From Anaerococcus sp. mt242 (GTDB lineage Bacteria > Bacillota > Clostridia > Tissierellales > Peptoniphilaceae): DNA of 61,424 nt. The notes beneath the pieces were generated by a model that made no database searches, was not told where the DNA came from, and saw only the letters and a program-made list of their open reading frames with translations. A program made the position numbers and the translations under genes. The stretch spans positions 1-61,424 of the forward strand of contig NZ_JAEUYX010000008.1 in assembly GCF_016798225.1 (NCBI RefSeq), written 5' to 3'. Positions 29,436 through 39,152 of the stretch are shown piece after piece (positions within the stretch are counted from its first letter, which is position 1; each line of letters opens with the position of its first letter).

Positions 29436-29468
29436 AAGCGACCTAGTAAAAAACTAGATCGCTTTTTT
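29434..29468. terminator. Bidirectional terminator after lepA
   Basis: AAAAGCGA-CTAGT pairs with ACTAG-TCGCTTTT around an AAAAA loop. It serves lepA and, in reverse, the convergent VOC gene whose stop codon lies at its edge. Confidence 0.9.
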
Positions 29469-29829
29469 ATTTGTAGAATACTGCTTCAATATTATTTCCT
29501 TCTAGATCATGAAAAAATGCAGCGTAATAATTTGGAGCATAATGTTCTCTTATGCCCGGTGCACCATTATCTTTTGCTCCCAACTCTAAGGCCTTATTAT
29601 AAAAGTTATTTACTTCTTCTTCACTATCAACTCTAAAGGCTAGATGAAAGTTATTTGGTTTTCCTTCAACAAGCCATAATTCATTTGCAAAATCAGAATC
29701 TTCCTTACCAAATCCAACCGCATCTTCATAATCAACTTTCTTGATTAAGCCAATTTCAGCAAGAACTTCTTCATAAAAATCTTTAGATTTTCCTATATCA
29801 GAAACTTGTAAACTTATATGATCTATCAT
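29467..29829 (-). CDS. VOC/glyoxalase superfamily protein
   Basis: Small metalloprotein of the vicinal oxygen chelate fold, 120 residues with two beta-alpha-beta-beta-beta halves. Likely metal ligands are His4 (MIDHISL), His62 (FHLAFRV) and Glu115 (NNIEAVF), the usual positions in the fold. The substrate cannot be inferred; members include glyoxalases, dioxygenases and resistance proteins. AAGGAGG lies before the ATG. Single gene, divergent from the AI-2E-type transporter. Confidence 0.88.
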   Translation of the reverse strand: MIDHISLQVSDIGKSKDFYEEVLAEIGLIKKVDYEDAVGFGKEDSDFANELWLVEGKPNNFHLAFRVDSEEEVNNFYNKALELGAKDNGAPGIREHYAPNYYAAFFHDLEGNNIEAVFYK

Positions 29830-29870
29830 AATTCCTCCTTTATTGTTTATTTATTTTTTACCCCAAGGCG

Positions 29871-29879
29871 TGATATAAT
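29871..29879 (+). promoter_or_regulatory. Extended -10 promoter of the AI-2E-type gene
   Basis: TGATATAAT, an extended -10, 25 bases before the ATG; the -35 region (TTATTT) is weak. Confidence 0.5.
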
Positions 29880-29904
29880 AACATAAAAGCATAAGGGGAA
29901 TAAT

Positions 29905-31062
29905 ATGGAATCCAAAAATCTATACGAACGCATATTTTTGCGAACTGGAATAATAATTTTATCAATTTTATTTTTAATATTTTTAGCGCCACCTTTATTT
30001 GATGCAATGATGCCTATAATTTTGGCCTTAGCATTGGTAGCGCTACTTACACCACTTATAAAAAGAATAGATGATCTATTGCCAATAAAGCATACCATAA
30101 TTTCATATATAGTCGGAACTATACTTTTGATAGTAATTTTATTTTTACTAATTTGGTTTACTCAATTTATTGTAAATCAAGTAAGTGGACTGATAGGAAA
30201 TATAATTGGGAATTGGGATAAGATTGTATCATCCACAAATGAATGGATAAATTCAGTTAACTCACAAATTAATTTATTGCCAGATTTTGTATCTAATGCC
30301 ATTAGATCTGGTCTTGATGCTCTTTATCAATTCTTAGGAAATTTACAAAAAAACGCTGTAAATATTACACTTGGTTTTACTACTGCCTTTATAAATACAT
30401 CAAACGATATTATATTTTTTGCCATTACATTTATAGTTGCCTTTTATATAATACTTGGAGATATGGAACTTGTTACCTTAAAATATCACTCAAAATTTTC
30501 AGAAAGAACTAAGAAAAATTTTAGTTTGATTAGAAGTGTATTTAAAAATTCTACATGGAATTATATTAAGTCGCAGTTAAAATTGGCACTTTTATGTGCA
30601 GTTATTATGGCTATAGCACTTAAAATTTTAGGCCAGCAATATTTTATACCAGTTGCCTTATTACTTGGATTTCTAGATTTGCTGCCAATGATTGGGCCTA
30701 TTATATTAATGTTACCTTGGTCTGTTGTAGAACTTTTTGTATTTAATAATACTTATAAGGGAGTAGGATTACTAATAGTTTTATTTATCTGGACTGGACT
30801 ACGACAAGTAATATCACCAAAAGTTATAGGATCATCGGCCAATATTCATCCAATCTTGTCAGTAATTTCTCTTTATGCAGGTCTTAGATTATTTGGAATT
30901 AGTGGTGCTGTATTTTTCCCAGTTATTTTGATATTTATTGTGGGTATATATAGGTCTGGAATTATTGATAATTGGATATATGATTATAAATTATTTTTTG
31001 ATTATATAGGTGATACATTAAACATTGGTAAGAGAAATTTAAAAGTGCCAGATGAAGATTAA
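29905..31062 (+). CDS. AI-2E family transporter (YtvI/PerM-like)
   Basis: Polytopic membrane protein of the AI-2 exporter-like superfamily, 385 residues. Paired N-terminal membrane segments (about 12-50) are followed by segments at 62-85, a central extracytoplasmic/helical region (about 85-150) and C-terminal segments with the family blocks GLLDLLPMIGPI-type (here GFLDLLPMIGPIILMLPW near 250-268) and RQVISPKVIGSS. Substrates in this superfamily vary (autoinducer, Na+/H+, spore pathways), so none is assigned. Single gene. Confidence 0.9.
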   Translation: MESKNLYERIFLRTGIIILSILFLIFLAPPLFDAMMPIILALALVALLTPLIKRIDDLLPIKHTIISYIVGTILLIVILFLLIWFTQFIVNQVSGLIGNIIGNWDKIVSSTNEWINSVNSQINLLPDFVSNAIRSGLDALYQFLGNLQKNAVNITLGFTTAFINTSNDIIFFAITFIVAFYIILGDMELVTLKYHSKFSERTKKNFSLIRSVFKNSTWNYIKSQLKLALLCAVIMAIALKILGQQYFIPVALLLGFLDLLPMIGPIILMLPWSVVELFVFNNTYKGVGLLIVLFIWTGLRQVISPKVIGSSANIHPILSVISLYAGLRLFGISGAVFFPVILIFIVGIYRSGIIDNWIYDYKLFFDYIGDTLNIGKRNLKVPDED

Positions 31063-31115
31063 TTTCTAAACAGTATAGTAATACTAGTGATAATAGTTAT
31101 CATTAAGGAGTTATT

Positions 31116-31847
31116 ATGGATAAATATCAAGTAAAGATTTTAGATATAAAAGAAGAATACAAAAATGTTTTTACCTATACTTTAGAAAAGCCAGACGAAT
31201 TAATGTGGGATGAAGGTTCTAGTTTCCACTTGGCTTTACCAGGATATGATACAGGTAGTGAAATAAACAAAAAGTTAGTCCACCATCTAAGTATAAACAC
31301 TTTGACAAACGAGGGAAATATTAGATTTACAACAAAGATTCCTATTAGAAAATCAGTTTTTAAAAAAGCTCTTTCAAATCTTAATGTGGGAGATGAGGTT
31401 ACTATTTTTAAAATAAAATCTCATATGGCATTACGCCGTGAGGATAAGCCAATAGTTTTACTTTCCCAAGGACTTGCCATGTCAACCATGAGACCGCTTA
31501 TAAAAAAATTTGAAATAGATAATTCTAACATACCAGAATTAATTAGTATAAATGTAAACAAGAAAGATAATCATTTATACGAAAAGGACTTTGAATGTGT
31601 GGATGGTTCATGCTTTATTAAATATTGGCTAGAATCTAGAAATGAGTACTTAGATAAATTAGTTGAGATTGCAAAAGAAAAATCAGATGCTTACTTTTAT
31701 GTGGTAGGAAGTGAAATATTTGTTCTAGATTCTTTGTATACATTAAGAGAAAATGGCATAGCAAATGAGCAAATCATAATTGATAAAGATCTTGAAAAAA
31801 GAGATATAGTGTTTGAAACACTAGCAAATTATAATATGATAATTTAA
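31116..31847 (+). CDS. Ferredoxin-NADP reductase-like oxidoreductase (orphan)
   Basis: The 243 residues resemble the FNR fold: an N-terminal FAD-binding barrel with FTYTLEKPDELMWDEG near 20-35 and HLSINTLTNEGNIRFTTKI (FAD-binding region), then a NAD(P)-binding half with PIVLLSQGLAMSTMRPLIKK and the C-terminal FYVVGSEIFVLDSLYTLRENG strand-helix. There is no iron-sulfur or haem domain, so the electron partner must be another protein. GAGACTA-type neighbours are absent; AAGGAG precedes the ATG. Monocistronic. The substrate is unknown. Confidence 0.8.
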   Translation: MDKYQVKILDIKEEYKNVFTYTLEKPDELMWDEGSSFHLALPGYDTGSEINKKLVHHLSINTLTNEGNIRFTTKIPIRKSVFKKALSNLNVGDEVTIFKIKSHMALRREDKPIVLLSQGLAMSTMRPLIKKFEIDNSNIPELISINVNKKDNHLYEKDFECVDGSCFIKYWLESRNEYLDKLVEIAKEKSDAYFYVVGSEIFVLDSLYTLRENGIANEQIIIDKDLEKRDIVFETLANYNMII

Positions 31848-31850
31848 AAA

Positions 31851-31873
31851 GGATGGCATCAGCCATCTTTTTT
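31851..31873 (+). terminator. Terminator after the FNR-like gene
   Basis: GATGGC, loop ATCA, GCCATC, then six T residues. Confidence 0.9.
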
Positions 31874-31897
31874 ATTATTTAGTAATAAGGAGAAAAG

Positions 31898-33022
31898 ATG
31901 CAAAAAGTTGGTTGCTATATCCATATTCCTTTTTGCCAAAAAAAATGCTATTATTGCGATTTTTGTGCATACATGAATGTTGAACATAGGATAGATAATT
32001 ACATAAATAATTTACTAAAAGAGATAAAACTATATCAAGATAGATTGTGTTGTGAGATTGACTCAATATACATAGGTGGTGGAACGCCTTCATATATAGA
32101 TGGAAAATATATAGAACAAATCATAAAAGCAATACAAAGATTTAAAATAGATAAGATAAAAGAATTTACTATCGAATGCAACCCAAATTCTATTTCAAAA
32201 GACAAATTACTTTTGTACAAAGACTTAGGAATCAATCGAATATCATTGGGTGTGCAATCATTTGATAATAAAGTTTTAAAAGCAATTGGGAGAAATCATA
32301 CGGCTGAGATTGCACTAAATGACATAGATTTAATCAGAAAGCTAGGCTTTGATAATCTTAGCTTTGATTTGATGCTAAACTTACCAAAACAAGATTATAA
32401 GTCAGTTAAGAATGATATAGAAATGGTAAAAAAAATATCGCCTGAGCATATATCATGGTATTCACTTATATTAGAGGAAGGATCAAGATTTTATGCCCTT
32501 GATAAAAAAGGAAAATTAGATTTGATGGAAGATGATACAGAGGTTAAAATTTTTGATAATATCATAAATGAGCTTTCGGATATTGGACTTAAGCGATATG
32601 AAATATCTAATTTTGCTAAAGAGGGCTATGAGTCCTATCATAATAAAAAATATTGGGAGGGGAATGGTTATATTGCCTTTGGTATGAGTGGATCAGGATA
32701 TATATCAAATGTTAGATATACAAATACAAGAAATTTTGTTCACTATGACCAAATGATTGGTCAAGGTAAACTTCCGATTGAAGATAAAAGTTTCATCTCC
32801 AAGGAAGATAGAGAAAAAGAATATATAATTTTTAAGCTCAGAGAAACAGCAGGGATTAATCTTGAAGAATTTAAAAATAAGTTTGGAGAAGATTTTCTTA
32901 TTAAGTATAAAAAAGAAATAAAAAAATTTGATAATCAAGACTTTTTTATTATAGATCAAAATTTCAAATTTAGCCAAAATGGAATGAATTTATCTAATGA
33001 ATTTTTAAGATTAATTATATAA
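31898..33022 (+). CDS. hemW: HemW-type radical SAM protein (coproporphyrinogen III oxidase-like)
   Basis: Radical SAM protein of the HemN/HemW group, 374 residues. The 4Fe-4S motif is FCQKKCYYCDF with Cys13, Cys17 and Cys20, followed by GGGTPSYI, the SxExNP-like TIECNPNS, and LGVQSFD. HemW proteins bind and probably insert haem and usually lack coproporphyrinogen oxidase activity. In Bacillota the gene commonly precedes hrcA, as here. AAGGAG lies before the ATG. Confidence 0.92.
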   Translation: MQKVGCYIHIPFCQKKCYYCDFCAYMNVEHRIDNYINNLLKEIKLYQDRLCCEIDSIYIGGGTPSYIDGKYIEQIIKAIQRFKIDKIKEFTIECNPNSISKDKLLLYKDLGINRISLGVQSFDNKVLKAIGRNHTAEIALNDIDLIRKLGFDNLSFDLMLNLPKQDYKSVKNDIEMVKKISPEHISWYSLILEEGSRFYALDKKGKLDLMEDDTEVKIFDNIINELSDIGLKRYEISNFAKEGYESYHNKKYWEGNGYIAFGMSGSGYISNVRYTNTRNFVHYDQMIGQGKLPIEDKSFISKEDREKEYIIFKLRETAGINLEEFKNKFGEDFLIKYKKEIKKFDNQDFFIIDQNFKFSQNGMNLSNEFLRLII

Positions 33023-33024
33023 TC

Positions 33025-33052
33025 TTGACAGGGTGTTTTTAGATAGTATATT
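33025..33052 (+). promoter_or_regulatory. Heat-shock (hrcA) promoter
   Basis: TTGACA at 33025-33030 and TATATT at 33047-33052 with a 16-base spacer, directly before the CIRCE element. Confidence 0.8.
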
Positions 33053-33056
33053 AATG

Positions 33057-33083
33057 CTAGCAGTCGATACCAAAGAGTGCTAA
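33057..33083 (+). promoter_or_regulatory. CIRCE operator (HrcA binding site)
   Basis: The right arm GAGTGCTAA at 33075-33083 is a perfect consensus half. The left arm CTAGCAGTC at 33057-33065 matches TTAGCACTC at seven of nine positions, and the spacer is exactly nine bases. It lies just after the -10 box, so HrcA would block the hrcA-grpE-dnaK transcript. Confidence 0.9.
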
Positions 33084-33094
33084 AGGAGAAAATT

Positions 33095-34108
33095 TTGGAT
33101 GATAGAAAGCTAAAAATATTATTCTCTATCATAGACTCTTACATCACAGATGGTGAACCAATAGGTTCAAAAAGCCTTGCTGATACTTACAACTTAAATG
33201 TATCTCCCGCAACCATCAGAAACGAAATGAGTTCTCTTGAAAAAATGGGTTTAATTGAAAAAGCCCACTCTTCAAGCGGAAGACTTCCTTCTGATAGGGG
33301 TTACAGAATGTTTGTAGATTATATTCTTGAAAATGAAATGGAGGATATATCTAGGGCAAAGCAAAGTAATACGATTATAAACTTACTTGATAAAAGATAT
33401 CACAATGCAGAAGACATTGTTGAGACTGCAACTAGGATGCTTGCTGAAATAACAAATCTTACAGCAGTATCCATGACACTTAAAAACGAAATAAAAACTT
33501 TGGTAAATATGGAGCTAATAAAATTATCAGATAGGCAATTACTTTTATTAGCAGTTTTTGATAATGGAATGATTATAAAAGATAGTATATATCTTAACTA
33601 TGAAATCAACTCTGAGCAGCTTTTATTTATCAATAACGTTCTTAAAAAAACTATGGTAGGAACGGATATCAATGAGCTTTATGATAATATAAGATTACTT
33701 GAAACAACTTTGCTAAATGATTACAAATCATTGCTTGAAATTATTGAAAAAAGACTTAAAGGTCAATCCTTTAAAAGTCTCAATAAAGAGATTCAAATTG
33801 AGGGCCTAGGCAATATTTTCAATTTTAAAGAATACGACGATTTATCAAAGGCACGTGATTTTATTAAGTTATTAGATAGTAAAGAAAAATTAAATAGTTT
33901 TTTGGGTAACAGCATATATGATAAATTGGATATTTCAATCGGTTATGAAAATGAGCTTGATGAGCTAAAGGAAAATACAGTTATAACATCATCTTTTAAA
34001 ATAAATGATGATATTGTAGGCCATATCGGCATCATCGGGCTTACAAGAATTAATTATGTTGATGTAATATCCGATATCATGATGATATCTACTCTACTTA
34101 ATAACTAA
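33095..34108 (+). CDS. hrcA: Heat-inducible transcription repressor HrcA
   Basis: Represses the chaperone operon by binding CIRCE. The 337 residues start with a winged-helix domain (DDRKLKILFSIIDSYI, then VSPATIRNEMSSLEKMGLI and SSGRLPSDRGYRMFVDYI), followed by the HrcA core domain. I chose the TTG start at 33095, placed six bases after AAAGGAGAA; a GTG at 33077 lies inside CIRCE upstream of that ribosome binding site. Confidence 0.95.
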   Translation: MDDRKLKILFSIIDSYITDGEPIGSKSLADTYNLNVSPATIRNEMSSLEKMGLIEKAHSSSGRLPSDRGYRMFVDYILENEMEDISRAKQSNTIINLLDKRYHNAEDIVETATRMLAEITNLTAVSMTLKNEIKTLVNMELIKLSDRQLLLLAVFDNGMIIKDSIYLNYEINSEQLLFINNVLKKTMVGTDINELYDNIRLLETTLLNDYKSLLEIIEKRLKGQSFKSLNKEIQIEGLGNIFNFKEYDDLSKARDFIKLLDSKEKLNSFLGNSIYDKLDISIGYENELDELKENTVITSSFKINDDIVGHIGIIGLTRINYVDVISDIMMISTLLNN

Positions 34109-34120
34109 AGGAGTTTAAGG

Positions 34121-34699
34121 ATGGATGATAAAAAAATAAATGATGACAAGCTGAATGAAGACCAGTTTGCTGATGAAGAAATTATCGAAGAAGATGAAGT
34201 AATCGATGGCGAGATTATCGATGATAATTATGAACTTATAGATGAAGAAAATGAAGATGAAATAAACGATACGAAAATCGAAGAAGATTTTAACGAGTTT
34301 AAAGACAAATATCAAAGACTATTAGCTGATTTTACAAATTATAAGCAAAGAGAAGAAGCTAGCAAGGCAGATTTCAAAAAATTTGCAGTAAATAACTTGG
34401 TAGAAAAACTTTTACCGGTATTAGATAACTTTGATAGGGCCCTTAAAGACCAAGATCCTGAAAATGGACTTGTAAAGGGAATTGTAATGACTCGCGATGA
34501 AATGCTAAATATTCTCAAAAACGAAGGTTTAGAAGAAATCCCATCTGATGGCGAATTATTTGATCCAAATGTTCACCAAGCGGTTTTAGCAGAAGATTCT
34601 GATGAGGTTGAAAGTGATCACATCATAGAAACATTTCAAAAAGGTTATAAATTAAACAATAAAGTTATAAGACCTGCAATGGTTAAGGTAGCAAAATAG
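34121..34699 (+). CDS. grpE: Nucleotide exchange factor GrpE
   Basis: Releases ADP from DnaK. The 192 residues have a very acidic, disordered N-terminal part (about 1-60, dominated by Asp and Glu), a long coiled coil with DKYQRLLADFTNYKQR near 65-80 and a C-terminal beta domain with FDPNVHQAV and GYKLNNKVIRPAMVKV. AAAGGAG precedes the ATG. It lies between hrcA and dnaK with short gaps, so it shares the CIRCE-controlled transcript. Confidence 0.96.
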   Translation: MDDKKINDDKLNEDQFADEEIIEEDEVIDGEIIDDNYELIDEENEDEINDTKIEEDFNEFKDKYQRLLADFTNYKQREEASKADFKKFAVNNLVEKLLPVLDNFDRALKDQDPENGLVKGIVMTRDEMLNILKNEGLEEIPSDGELFDPNVHQAVLAEDSDEVESDHIIETFQKGYKLNNKVIRPAMVKVAK

Positions 34700-34711
34700 G
34701 AGGCTATTAAT

Positions 34712-36529
34712 ATGGCAAAAATTATAGGAATTGACTTAGGTACAACAAACTCAGCAGTAGCTGTAATGGAAGGTGGTTCTCCAGTAATCATCCCAAATAG
34801 TGAAGGAAACAGAACAACACCATCAGTAGTTGCATTCTCAAAAGATGGTGAAAGATTAGTTGGTGAAACAGCTAAAAGACAAGCAATCACAAACCCAGAC
34901 AGAACAATCTCATCTATTAAAAGAGAAATGGGTTCTGACTATAAAACAGCAGAAATTGATGGCAAAAAATATTCACCAGAAGAAATCTCTGCAATGATTC
35001 TTCAAAAATTAAAATCAGATGCTGAAAAATATTTGAATGATACTGTAACAAATGCAGTAATTACAGTACCTGCATACTTTACTGATGCTCAAAGACAAGC
35101 AACAAAAGACGCAGGAAAAATTGCAGGGCTTACAGTAGATAGAATTATCAACGAACCAACTGCAGCATCTCTTGCATATGGTCTAGATAAAGAAGATGAC
35201 CAATCAAAAATCATGGTATACGACCTAGGTGGTGGTACATTTGACGTATCAATCCTAGAAGTTGGTGATGGAGTATTTGAAGTGCTTTCAACACGCGGTA
35301 ACAACAAACTAGGTGGGGATGACTTTGATAATAAATTAGTAGATTATTTAGCAAGCGAATTTAGAAAAGAAAATGGCGTAGACCTTACAAAAGATCTTAC
35401 AGCTATGCAAAGACTAAAAGATGCAGCTGAAAAAGCTAAAAAAGAACTTTCATCAACAATGACAACTAATGTAAACCTACCATTTATTACAGCAGTAGAT
35501 GGACAACCAGTTCACTTAGATATTTCTATTAGTAGAGCTAAATTTGATGAACTTACAAAAGATCTTGTTGAAGAAACAAGAAAACCAGTAGAAGATGCAT
35601 TATCAGATGCAGGACTAAAATCTTCTGACATTGACAAAGTACTATTAGTAGGTGGATCTACAAGAATTCCTGCTGTACAAGACTTAGTTAAAAACTTAGT
35701 TGGTAAAGAACCACAAAGAGATATCAACCCAGATGAATCAGTAGCGCTTGGTGCAGCTATCCAAGGTGGAGTACTAACTGGTGAAGTTAAAGATTTATTA
35801 CTATTAGACGTTACACCATTATCACTAGGAATCGAAACATTAGGTGGAGTTGCAACAAAACTTATCGAAAGAAATACTACAATTCCAACTAAAAAATCAC
35901 AAGTCTTTACAACAGCAGCAGATGGTCAAACTGAAGTAGATATCCACGTTGTACAAGGTGAACGTGAAATGGCAGCAGATAATACTACACTTGGACGTTT
36001 CCAACTAACAGGAATCCCTGCAGCAAGACGTGGTGTACCACAAATCGAAGTAACATTTGACATTGATGCAAATGGTATAGTAAATGTAACTGCAAAAGAC
36101 CAAGGTTCAGGAAAAGAACAAAAAATTACAATCACATCATCTTCTAACCTAACAGAAGAAGAAATCGATAAAAAAGTAAAAGAAGCTGAACAATTTGCTG
36201 AAGAAGATAAAAAGAAAAAAGATGATATAGATGCAAAAAATAATGCAGAAAGTTTAGTTTACCAATCAAGAAAAACTCTAGAAGAATCTGGTATTGAAGG
36301 TGCTCAAAAAGATGAAATCGAAGCAGAAATCAAAAAATTAGAAGATGCGATCGCTTCAAATAACACAGAAGAAATCAAATCTCAAACAGAAGCTCTTCAA
36401 GAAAAAATTTATTCAATGAGTGAACAAATGTACAAAGCTGCGGGAGCAGAAGGTGCAGAAGCAGGAAATGCTGCTGATGATGATGTAGTAGATGCTGACT
36501 ACGAAGTTATCGATGATGATGAAGAATAA
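34712..36529 (+). CDS. dnaK: Chaperone DnaK (Hsp70)
   Basis: ATP-dependent chaperone, 605 residues. The nucleotide-binding domain starts [14 protein letters not shown], with AYGLDK and [12 protein letters not shown] phosphate-binding loops and the [10 protein letters not shown] block; the substrate-binding domain follows the linker ([17 protein letters not shown]), and the lid ends in an acidic tail ([11 protein letters not shown]). AGGAGG precedes the ATG. A terminator lies between it and dnaJ. Confidence 0.98.
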   Translation: MAKIIGIDLGTTNSAVAVMEGGSPVIIPNSEGNRTTPSVVAFSKDGERLVGETAKRQAITNPDRTISSIKREMGSDYKTAEIDGKKYSPEEISAMILQKLKSDAEKYLNDTVTNAVITVPAYFTDAQRQATKDAGKIAGLTVDRIINEPTAASLAYGLDKEDDQSKIMVYDLGGGTFDVSILEVGDGVFEVLSTRGNNKLGGDDFDNKLVDYLASEFRKENGVDLTKDLTAMQRLKDAAEKAKKELSSTMTTNVNLPFITAVDGQPVHLDISISRAKFDELTKDLVEETRKPVEDALSDAGLKSSDIDKVLLVGGSTRIPAVQDLVKNLVGKEPQRDINPDESVALGAAIQGGVLTGEVKDLLLLDVTPLSLGIETLGGVATKLIERNTTIPTKKSQVFTTAADGQTEVDIHVVQGEREMAADNTTLGRFQLTGIPAARRGVPQIEVTFDIDANGIVNVTAKDQGSGKEQKITITSSSNLTEEEIDKKVKEAEQFAEEDKKKKDDIDAKNNAESLVYQSRKTLEESGIEGAQKDEIEAEIKKLEDAIASNNTEEIKSQTEALQEKIYSMSEQMYKAAGAEGAEAGNAADDDVVDADYEVIDDDEE

Positions 36530-36584
36530 ATTTGATTTATAATAGCAAACTTAAACAAAATAAGTATAATAATCTAAATAAAAT

Positions 36585-36616
36585 AAAAGCTATTTCATTG
36601 TGAAATAGCTTTTTTT
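36585..36616 (+). terminator. Terminator between dnaK and dnaJ
   Basis: A 13-base perfect stem (AAAAGCTATTTCA / TGAAATAGCTTTT) with a TTG loop and a run of T residues. It lies 20 bases before the dnaJ start with no promoter after it, so dnaJ would depend on read-through or on the hairpin acting as an RNA-processing stop. Confidence 0.92.
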
Positions 36617-36635
36617 AAGTGTAAATGGAGGAAAA

Positions 36636-37751
36636 ATGCAAGATCCATATGAGGTACTTGGCGTTAGTCGTGATGCTAGCGACCAAGAAATAAAAAGAGA
36701 ATACAGAAAACTTGCTAAAAAATATCACCCCGATTTAAATCCTGGGGATCAAGAAGCAGAACAAAAGTTTAAAGAAGCAACTTTGAGCTATGAAATATTA
36801 TCAGATAGTGAAAAAAGAGCCCAATACGACAGATACGGTGCAGCTGCCTTTGAAAATGGAGGAGCTGGTGGATATGGCGGATTCTCCGGGGGTTTTGGAG
36901 ATCTTTTCGGTGATCTATTTGGCGATTTATTTTACGGTACTGGTGGAGGGTCTACAAAAAGACCTACAAAAGGTGCTGATATTCAACAAATAGTTAAACT
37001 TACATTTGCAGAAGCTGCTTTTGGAGTAAGCAAAGAAGTTCAAGTAAGACGCGAAGTAGAATGCGATACTTGTAATGGAACTGGAGCTCGTGATGAAAGT
37101 TCAGTCCATACTTGTGATAAATGTAACGGAGCAGGAATTGTAAATGATGTTGCTCAAACACCTTTTGGTAGAATGAGCAGAACTGTAACTTGTGATAAAT
37201 GTGGTGGAACTGGTGAAATTATAGATGATCCATGTAAGGTATGCCACGGGCAAGGAACAATTGTAAAATCTGAACGCATAAAAGTTGATATCCCTTCAGG
37301 GGTTGAAAAAAATAATGTAATGCGCATCTCAAATAAAGGTAGTGTTGGAGAAAATGGCGGTCCAAATGGAGACTTATATGTAATTATTGATGTAGAGGAT
37401 CATGAAATATTTAAACGTGATGGCTTAGATATTTATTACGATATACCAATATCTTTCCCAACAGCAGCCTTAGGGGGAGAAATAGAAATTCCAACCCTAC
37501 ACCAAACTAGAAAGTTTGAAATACCAGCAGGAACTCAATCTGGTACAAGATTTAATCTTAAAAAAGAAGGAATTACCGATGGTAGGACAAAAAGAACTGG
37601 AGATCTATACTTCTATGTTCAAGTTGTAACACCAACTAATTTAAACAATGAACAGAAAGAAGCCCTTGAAGCCTATGCTAATACTTTAGGGGAAGAAGTA
37701 AAGGCTCATGAAAAAGGCTTTTTTGCAAAATTAAAGGACTTATTTGACTAA
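36636..37751 (+). CDS. dnaJ: Chaperone DnaJ (Hsp40)
   Basis: DnaK co-chaperone, 371 residues. The J domain ([13 protein letters not shown], with HPD at about 32-34) is followed by a Gly/Phe region ([19 protein letters not shown]), a zinc domain with four CxxCxGxG motifs ([32 protein letters not shown]), and the C-terminal substrate domains. TGGAGG precedes the ATG. Its stop overlaps the mtaB start by one base (TAATG). Confidence 0.97.
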   Translation: MQDPYEVLGVSRDASDQEIKREYRKLAKKYHPDLNPGDQEAEQKFKEATLSYEILSDSEKRAQYDRYGAAAFENGGAGGYGGFSGGFGDLFGDLFGDLFYGTGGGSTKRPTKGADIQQIVKLTFAEAAFGVSKEVQVRREVECDTCNGTGARDESSVHTCDKCNGAGIVNDVAQTPFGRMSRTVTCDKCGGTGEIIDDPCKVCHGQGTIVKSERIKVDIPSGVEKNNVMRISNKGSVGENGGPNGDLYVIIDVEDHEIFKRDGLDIYYDIPISFPTAALGGEIEIPTLHQTRKFEIPAGTQSGTRFNLKKEGITDGRTKRTGDLYFYVQVVTPTNLNNEQKEALEAYANTLGEEVKAHEKGFFAKLKDLFD

Positions 37752-39046
37752 TGGCAAATACATTTAACATAATCACTCTAGGCTGTAAGGTCAATCAATA
37801 CGAATCTGAAGCTGTAGAAGAATTATTCCTGAAAAAGGGATACGAAAAAGCAGCTGATAATGCTGATATTTACGTAATAAATACCTGTACAGTAACAAAT
37901 ATGAGTGATAGAAAAAGTAGACAAATGATATCTCGAGCACGCCGTGACAATCCAGAAGCAGTAGTTGCTGTTATGGGTTGCTATTCTCAAGTAAAGCCTG
38001 AGGAGGTTGCATCAATTGAGGGAGTGGACATTGTCCTAGGTTCTCGTAATAAAGAAAATGTTGTAGAACTTTGCGAAGATGTCTTACAAAATAAGGGTGC
38101 AATTGATAAAATCATCTCTCCAAGTGAAAGTAAAACTTTTGAAGAGCTACAAATTTCTAATCAAACAGAAATGACAAGAGCCTATCTAAAAATCCAAGAT
38201 GGCTGTAATATGTATTGCTCCTATTGCTTAATTCCTTATGCAAGAGGCAATATTGTAAGTCGTGACATCTCATCAATTGTTGAAGAAACTAAAAGACTAG
38301 CTAAAAATAACTTCAAAGAAATAGTTTTAACAGGTATACATGTCTCAAGCTATGGTAAAGACTTTGAGGACGGATCTAGCCTAATAGATGTTATTGAAGC
38401 TGTAGCAAAAGTAGATGGAATAGAAAGAATACGACTTTCATCTATGGAACCAAGGTATATTTCTATAGAATTTTTAGAAAGAATGAAAGCAACAGGCAAG
38501 GCTTGTGATCATTTTCACTTATCATTGCAATCCGGATCAGATGATGTTCTAAAAGCAATGAACAGAAAATATGATAGAGCTTTATATAAAGAAAAAGTAA
38601 AAGAGATTAGACAAGTTTTCCCAAATGCCGGGATAACTACAGATATCATAGTAGGTTTCCCTGGAGAAACTGAAGGAAATCACAAGCAAACTATGGGTTT
38701 TGTAAATGAAATTAAGTTTTCAAAAACCCATTTATTTAAATTCTCACCAAGAGAAGGTACACGTGCTGCAAAAATGGCAGACCAAATAGATGGCACAAGC
38801 AAAAAGGATAGACTCCATGATTTAGAAAATATTGAAGAAACTAACCGTAAAGAATTTTTAGAAAAACAAATAGGAAATGTTTTATCAGTTTTAGTAGAAT
38901 CTAAATCAGACCTGGAGGGTTATAGCGGAGGATACTCTACAAATTATTTAAAAGTAAATGTTAAAGAGGACATCCCGGCAAATTCAATTATTGATGTTAA
39001 AATTACTGATATAATTAAGGATGAACTTGTGGGGGAGCGTATTTAA
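37751..39046 (+). CDS. mtaB: tRNA (t6A37) methylthiotransferase MtaB
   Basis: Radical SAM enzyme that converts t6A37 to ms2t6A37 in tRNAs. The 431 residues have the N-terminal UPF0004 domain with three cluster cysteines (TLGCKVNQYESE, NTCTVT, MGCYSQ), the radical SAM motif CNMYCSYC at about 152-159 followed by LIPYARG, and a C-terminal TRAM-like region. The TLGCKVNQ start separates MtaB from MiaB and RimO. Being coupled to dnaJ is common in this group. Confidence 0.93.
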   Translation: MANTFNIITLGCKVNQYESEAVEELFLKKGYEKAADNADIYVINTCTVTNMSDRKSRQMISRARRDNPEAVVAVMGCYSQVKPEEVASIEGVDIVLGSRNKENVVELCEDVLQNKGAIDKIISPSESKTFEELQISNQTEMTRAYLKIQDGCNMYCSYCLIPYARGNIVSRDISSIVEETKRLAKNNFKEIVLTGIHVSSYGKDFEDGSSLIDVIEAVAKVDGIERIRLSSMEPRYISIEFLERMKATGKACDHFHLSLQSGSDDVLKAMNRKYDRALYKEKVKEIRQVFPNAGITTDIIVGFPGETEGNHKQTMGFVNEIKFSKTHLFKFSPREGTRAAKMADQIDGTSKKDRLHDLENIEETNRKEFLEKQIGNVLSVLVESKSDLEGYSGGYSTNYLKVNVKEDIPANSIIDVKITDIIKDELVGERI

Positions 39047-39102
39047 AAAACTACTTTTTGATAATATAAATGTATAGGATGTGCATTTATCAATATTATT
39101 TA

Positions 39103-39131
39103 TTGACTTCATTTTTTTATTGTGGTATTAT
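39103..39131 (+). promoter_or_regulatory. Promoter of the HIT-rpsU genes
   Basis: TTGACT at 39103-39108 and TATTAT at 39126-39131 with a 17-base spacer and an extended -10 (TGG before the box), 21 bases before the ATG. Confidence 0.82.
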
Positions 39132-39152
39132 AAATAGCAATGGGGGTGAAGT

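Noticed and set aside
39047-39102. Terminator after mtaB
   Set aside because: Partial pairing is possible (AAATG with CATTT), but there is no GC stem and no T run at the end, so I did not list one.
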